From: Armatimonadota bacterium
GTDB lineage: Bacteria > Armatimonadota > Fimbriimonadia > Fimbriimonadales > Fimbriimonadaceae
Length of the DNA stretch: 6,591 bases
NCBI GenBank assembly: GCA_023423495.1
Contig: JAFAFM010000089.1
Location: 1-6,591 of the forward strand
Direction: 5' to 3'
A program made the translations under genes and the position numbers. Under the pieces are notes generated by a model. The model saw nothing but the letters and a program-made list of their open reading frames with translations, was not told the origin of the DNA and searched no databases. Of the stretch, positions 5,543 to 6,591 are shown one piece after another (positions within the stretch are counted from its first letter, which is position 1; each line of letters starts with the position of its first letter).

Positions 5543-6589
5543 CTAACCCATTTTGTGCTTGGTGATCGTGTCGTCTTGGCGAACCTTTTCCGCCTCAGCC
5601 TCGGCGCCGTCACAGAACTGTTGGGGCGTTATCTTGCCTTCCAGCAGGGACGCCATGAGACCTTCCAACTGCGTCTCAAATTTCTTGTACCAATGCCGGA
5701 ATTGGACCGCATAAAGGTACTTGCTGTTTTTGAAAGCTTTGGCGGGTTCCACCAAGACTTCCGGGAGCTCGACGTCGTCCGAGCCCTTGATCGCCATCAG
5801 CGTGCCTTTCTCTTTCACAAACTGCTTGGCCTTCTCCAGCGAGGTCATGTACTTGAAGAGATCGATCGCTTCGGCCTTGTTCTTGGCCTTGCTCGGAACC
5901 ATCCACGGTTCGATGCCAATTAACAAGCTTGATGGGTCTCCAACCGCATTGGGCGCCGCTGGCACCTGCATGAATTGCATCTTCACTCCCGGTGGGATGG
6001 ATTTCTCCATCTCCGAGTAGATCCAAGAGCCACAGGGAATCATTGCTGCTTTGCCGTTCAGAAACTCCATTTGTGAGGCGGTGTGGTCTAAACCGAGCGC
6101 GCCCTTTTGGAAGAACCCTTTCGTTCGAAGTTCATCGATGAGTTGTGCAGCCTTCAACATAGCCGGCGACTTCCAGGCCCCCGGCACCATGTTTTGTGCA
6201 TCTTCGAACGCCTGATTTCCACCCGCGCTTATCACCCACGGAAGGAGGAAGCCTTCAATCATGTAGTAGGGATACTTGCCTTGATAGGTTAGCGGGGCGA
6301 TCCCCTTCGCTTTCATCTTCTCGCCGAGAACCATGAGTTCGTCCCAGGTCTTCGGTGGAGTCCAGCCATTTTTCTCAAAAACGCCCGGGTCGTACCACCA
6401 CCCGTGGAGCATCACATAGTAGGGAAGGGTGTATTGCTTGCCCTCAAGCTGTCCCAATTTGAGTAGTTGGGGATTGAAAGTATCGCCCCAGGTTCCTTCG
6501 CCTTCGTATGGTTTTCCTTGGAGTGCTTCGGTGAGGTCTTCCAATTGACCCTCCGACGCCAAAGCCCAGTGGTCCATATCCCAGCCCGG
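5543..6589 (-). CDS. NgcE-like N-acetylglucosamine/chitobiose ABC transporter substrate-binding protein, C-terminal part (cut by right edge)
   Basis: A carbohydrate ABC transporter binding protein that captures the sugar outside the cell and hands it to membrane permeases. 348 complete codons remain; the frame stays open to the right edge (PGWD precedes the first internal Met), so the signal peptide or lipobox and roughly the first 100 or more residues are missing. The segments WYDPGVFEKNGWTPPKTWDE, APLTYQGKYPYYM, PGAWKSPAMLKAA, AAMIPCGSWIYSEME and WMVPSKAKNKAEAIDLFKYM closely recall the actinobacterial NgcE family (GlcNAc and N,N'-diacetylchitobiose uptake) rather than general maltose- or xylose-type binding proteins. 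This fits the GH20 enzyme downstream, which would release GlcNAc. NgcF/NgcG-type permeases are not in the window and may lie beyond the right edge. Specificity is inferred from remembered family sequence; another amino sugar or oligosaccharide is possible. Confidence 0.88.
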   Translation of the reverse strand, partial: PGWDMDHWALASEGQLEDLTEALQGKPYEGEGTWGDTFNPQLLKLGQLEGKQYTLPYYVMLHGWWYDPGVFEKNGWTPPKTWDELMVLGEKMKAKGIAPLTYQGKYPYYMIEGFLLPWVISAGGNQAFEDAQNMVPGAWKSPAMLKAAQLIDELRTKGFFQKGALGLDHTASQMEFLNGKAAMIPCGSWIYSEMEKSIPPGVKMQFMQVPAAPNAVGDPSSLLIGIEPWMVPSKAKNKAEAIDLFKYMTSLEKAKQFVKEKGTLMAIKGSDDVELPEVLVEPAKAFKNSKYLYAVQFRHWYKKFETQLEGLMASLLEGKITPQQFCDGAEAEAEKVRQDDTITKHKMG

Positions 6590-6591
6590 GA

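Noticed and set aside
5555..5923. Plus-strand open frame of 122 codons within the transporter gene
   Set aside because: It is antisense to the clearly recognised NgcE-like binding protein, and its product shows no recognisable domain.

Overview
All recognisable genes read right to left on the minus strand. The window looks like part of a bacterial locus for degrading N-acetylated, fucosylated glycans, interrupted by a separately controlled pair of small unknown genes. In transcription order it holds: the C-terminal part of an NgcE-like N-acetylglucosamine/chitobiose-binding ABC transporter protein (cut by the right edge); an SGNH esterase fused to a sialidase-fold (BNR/Asp-box) domain; a cyclic-di-AMP (ydaO/yuaA-type) riboswitch leading two overlapping small genes of unknown function; a strong intrinsic terminator; a GH20 beta-N-acetylhexosaminidase; an alkaline-phosphatase-superfamily hydrolase; and the first 74 codons of a GH95-type alpha-L-fucosidase (cut by the left edge).

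The enzymes fit together as a stepwise glycan-trimming set. The SGNH domain could remove O-acyl groups, and the BNR domain a terminal acidic or other exo-linked sugar. GH95 removes alpha-fucose and GH20 removes terminal beta-GlcNAc/GalNAc. The solute-binding protein would deliver GlcNAc or chitobiose to permeases presumably encoded beyond the right edge. All four enzymes begin with very short hydrophobic leaders, which suggests export. The GH20, AlkP-superfamily and GH95 genes are packed with a 3-base overlap and a 3-base gap, so they form one operon.

The middle section (about 2976-3784) is a complete transcription unit of its own: a possible -10 element, a c-di-AMP aptamer, two small genes with near-perfect Shine-Dalgarno sequences and an ATGA overlap, and a GC-rich hairpin with seven U residues. 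The two encoded proteins (108 and 85 aa) look helical and cytosolic, resemble no family I recognise, and share an EWxKA motif at the same residue numbers. This is the most likely undescribed system in the window: a c-di-AMP-responsive small-protein pair.

The organism cannot be named from the sequence. The moderate-to-high GC, the c-di-AMP riboswitch, the short leaders without a basic n-region, and the mix of GH20, GH95 and BNR enzymes with an NgcE-type transporter would suit an Armatimonadota (Fimbriimonas-like) or similar environmental bacterium. This is a low-confidence inference.
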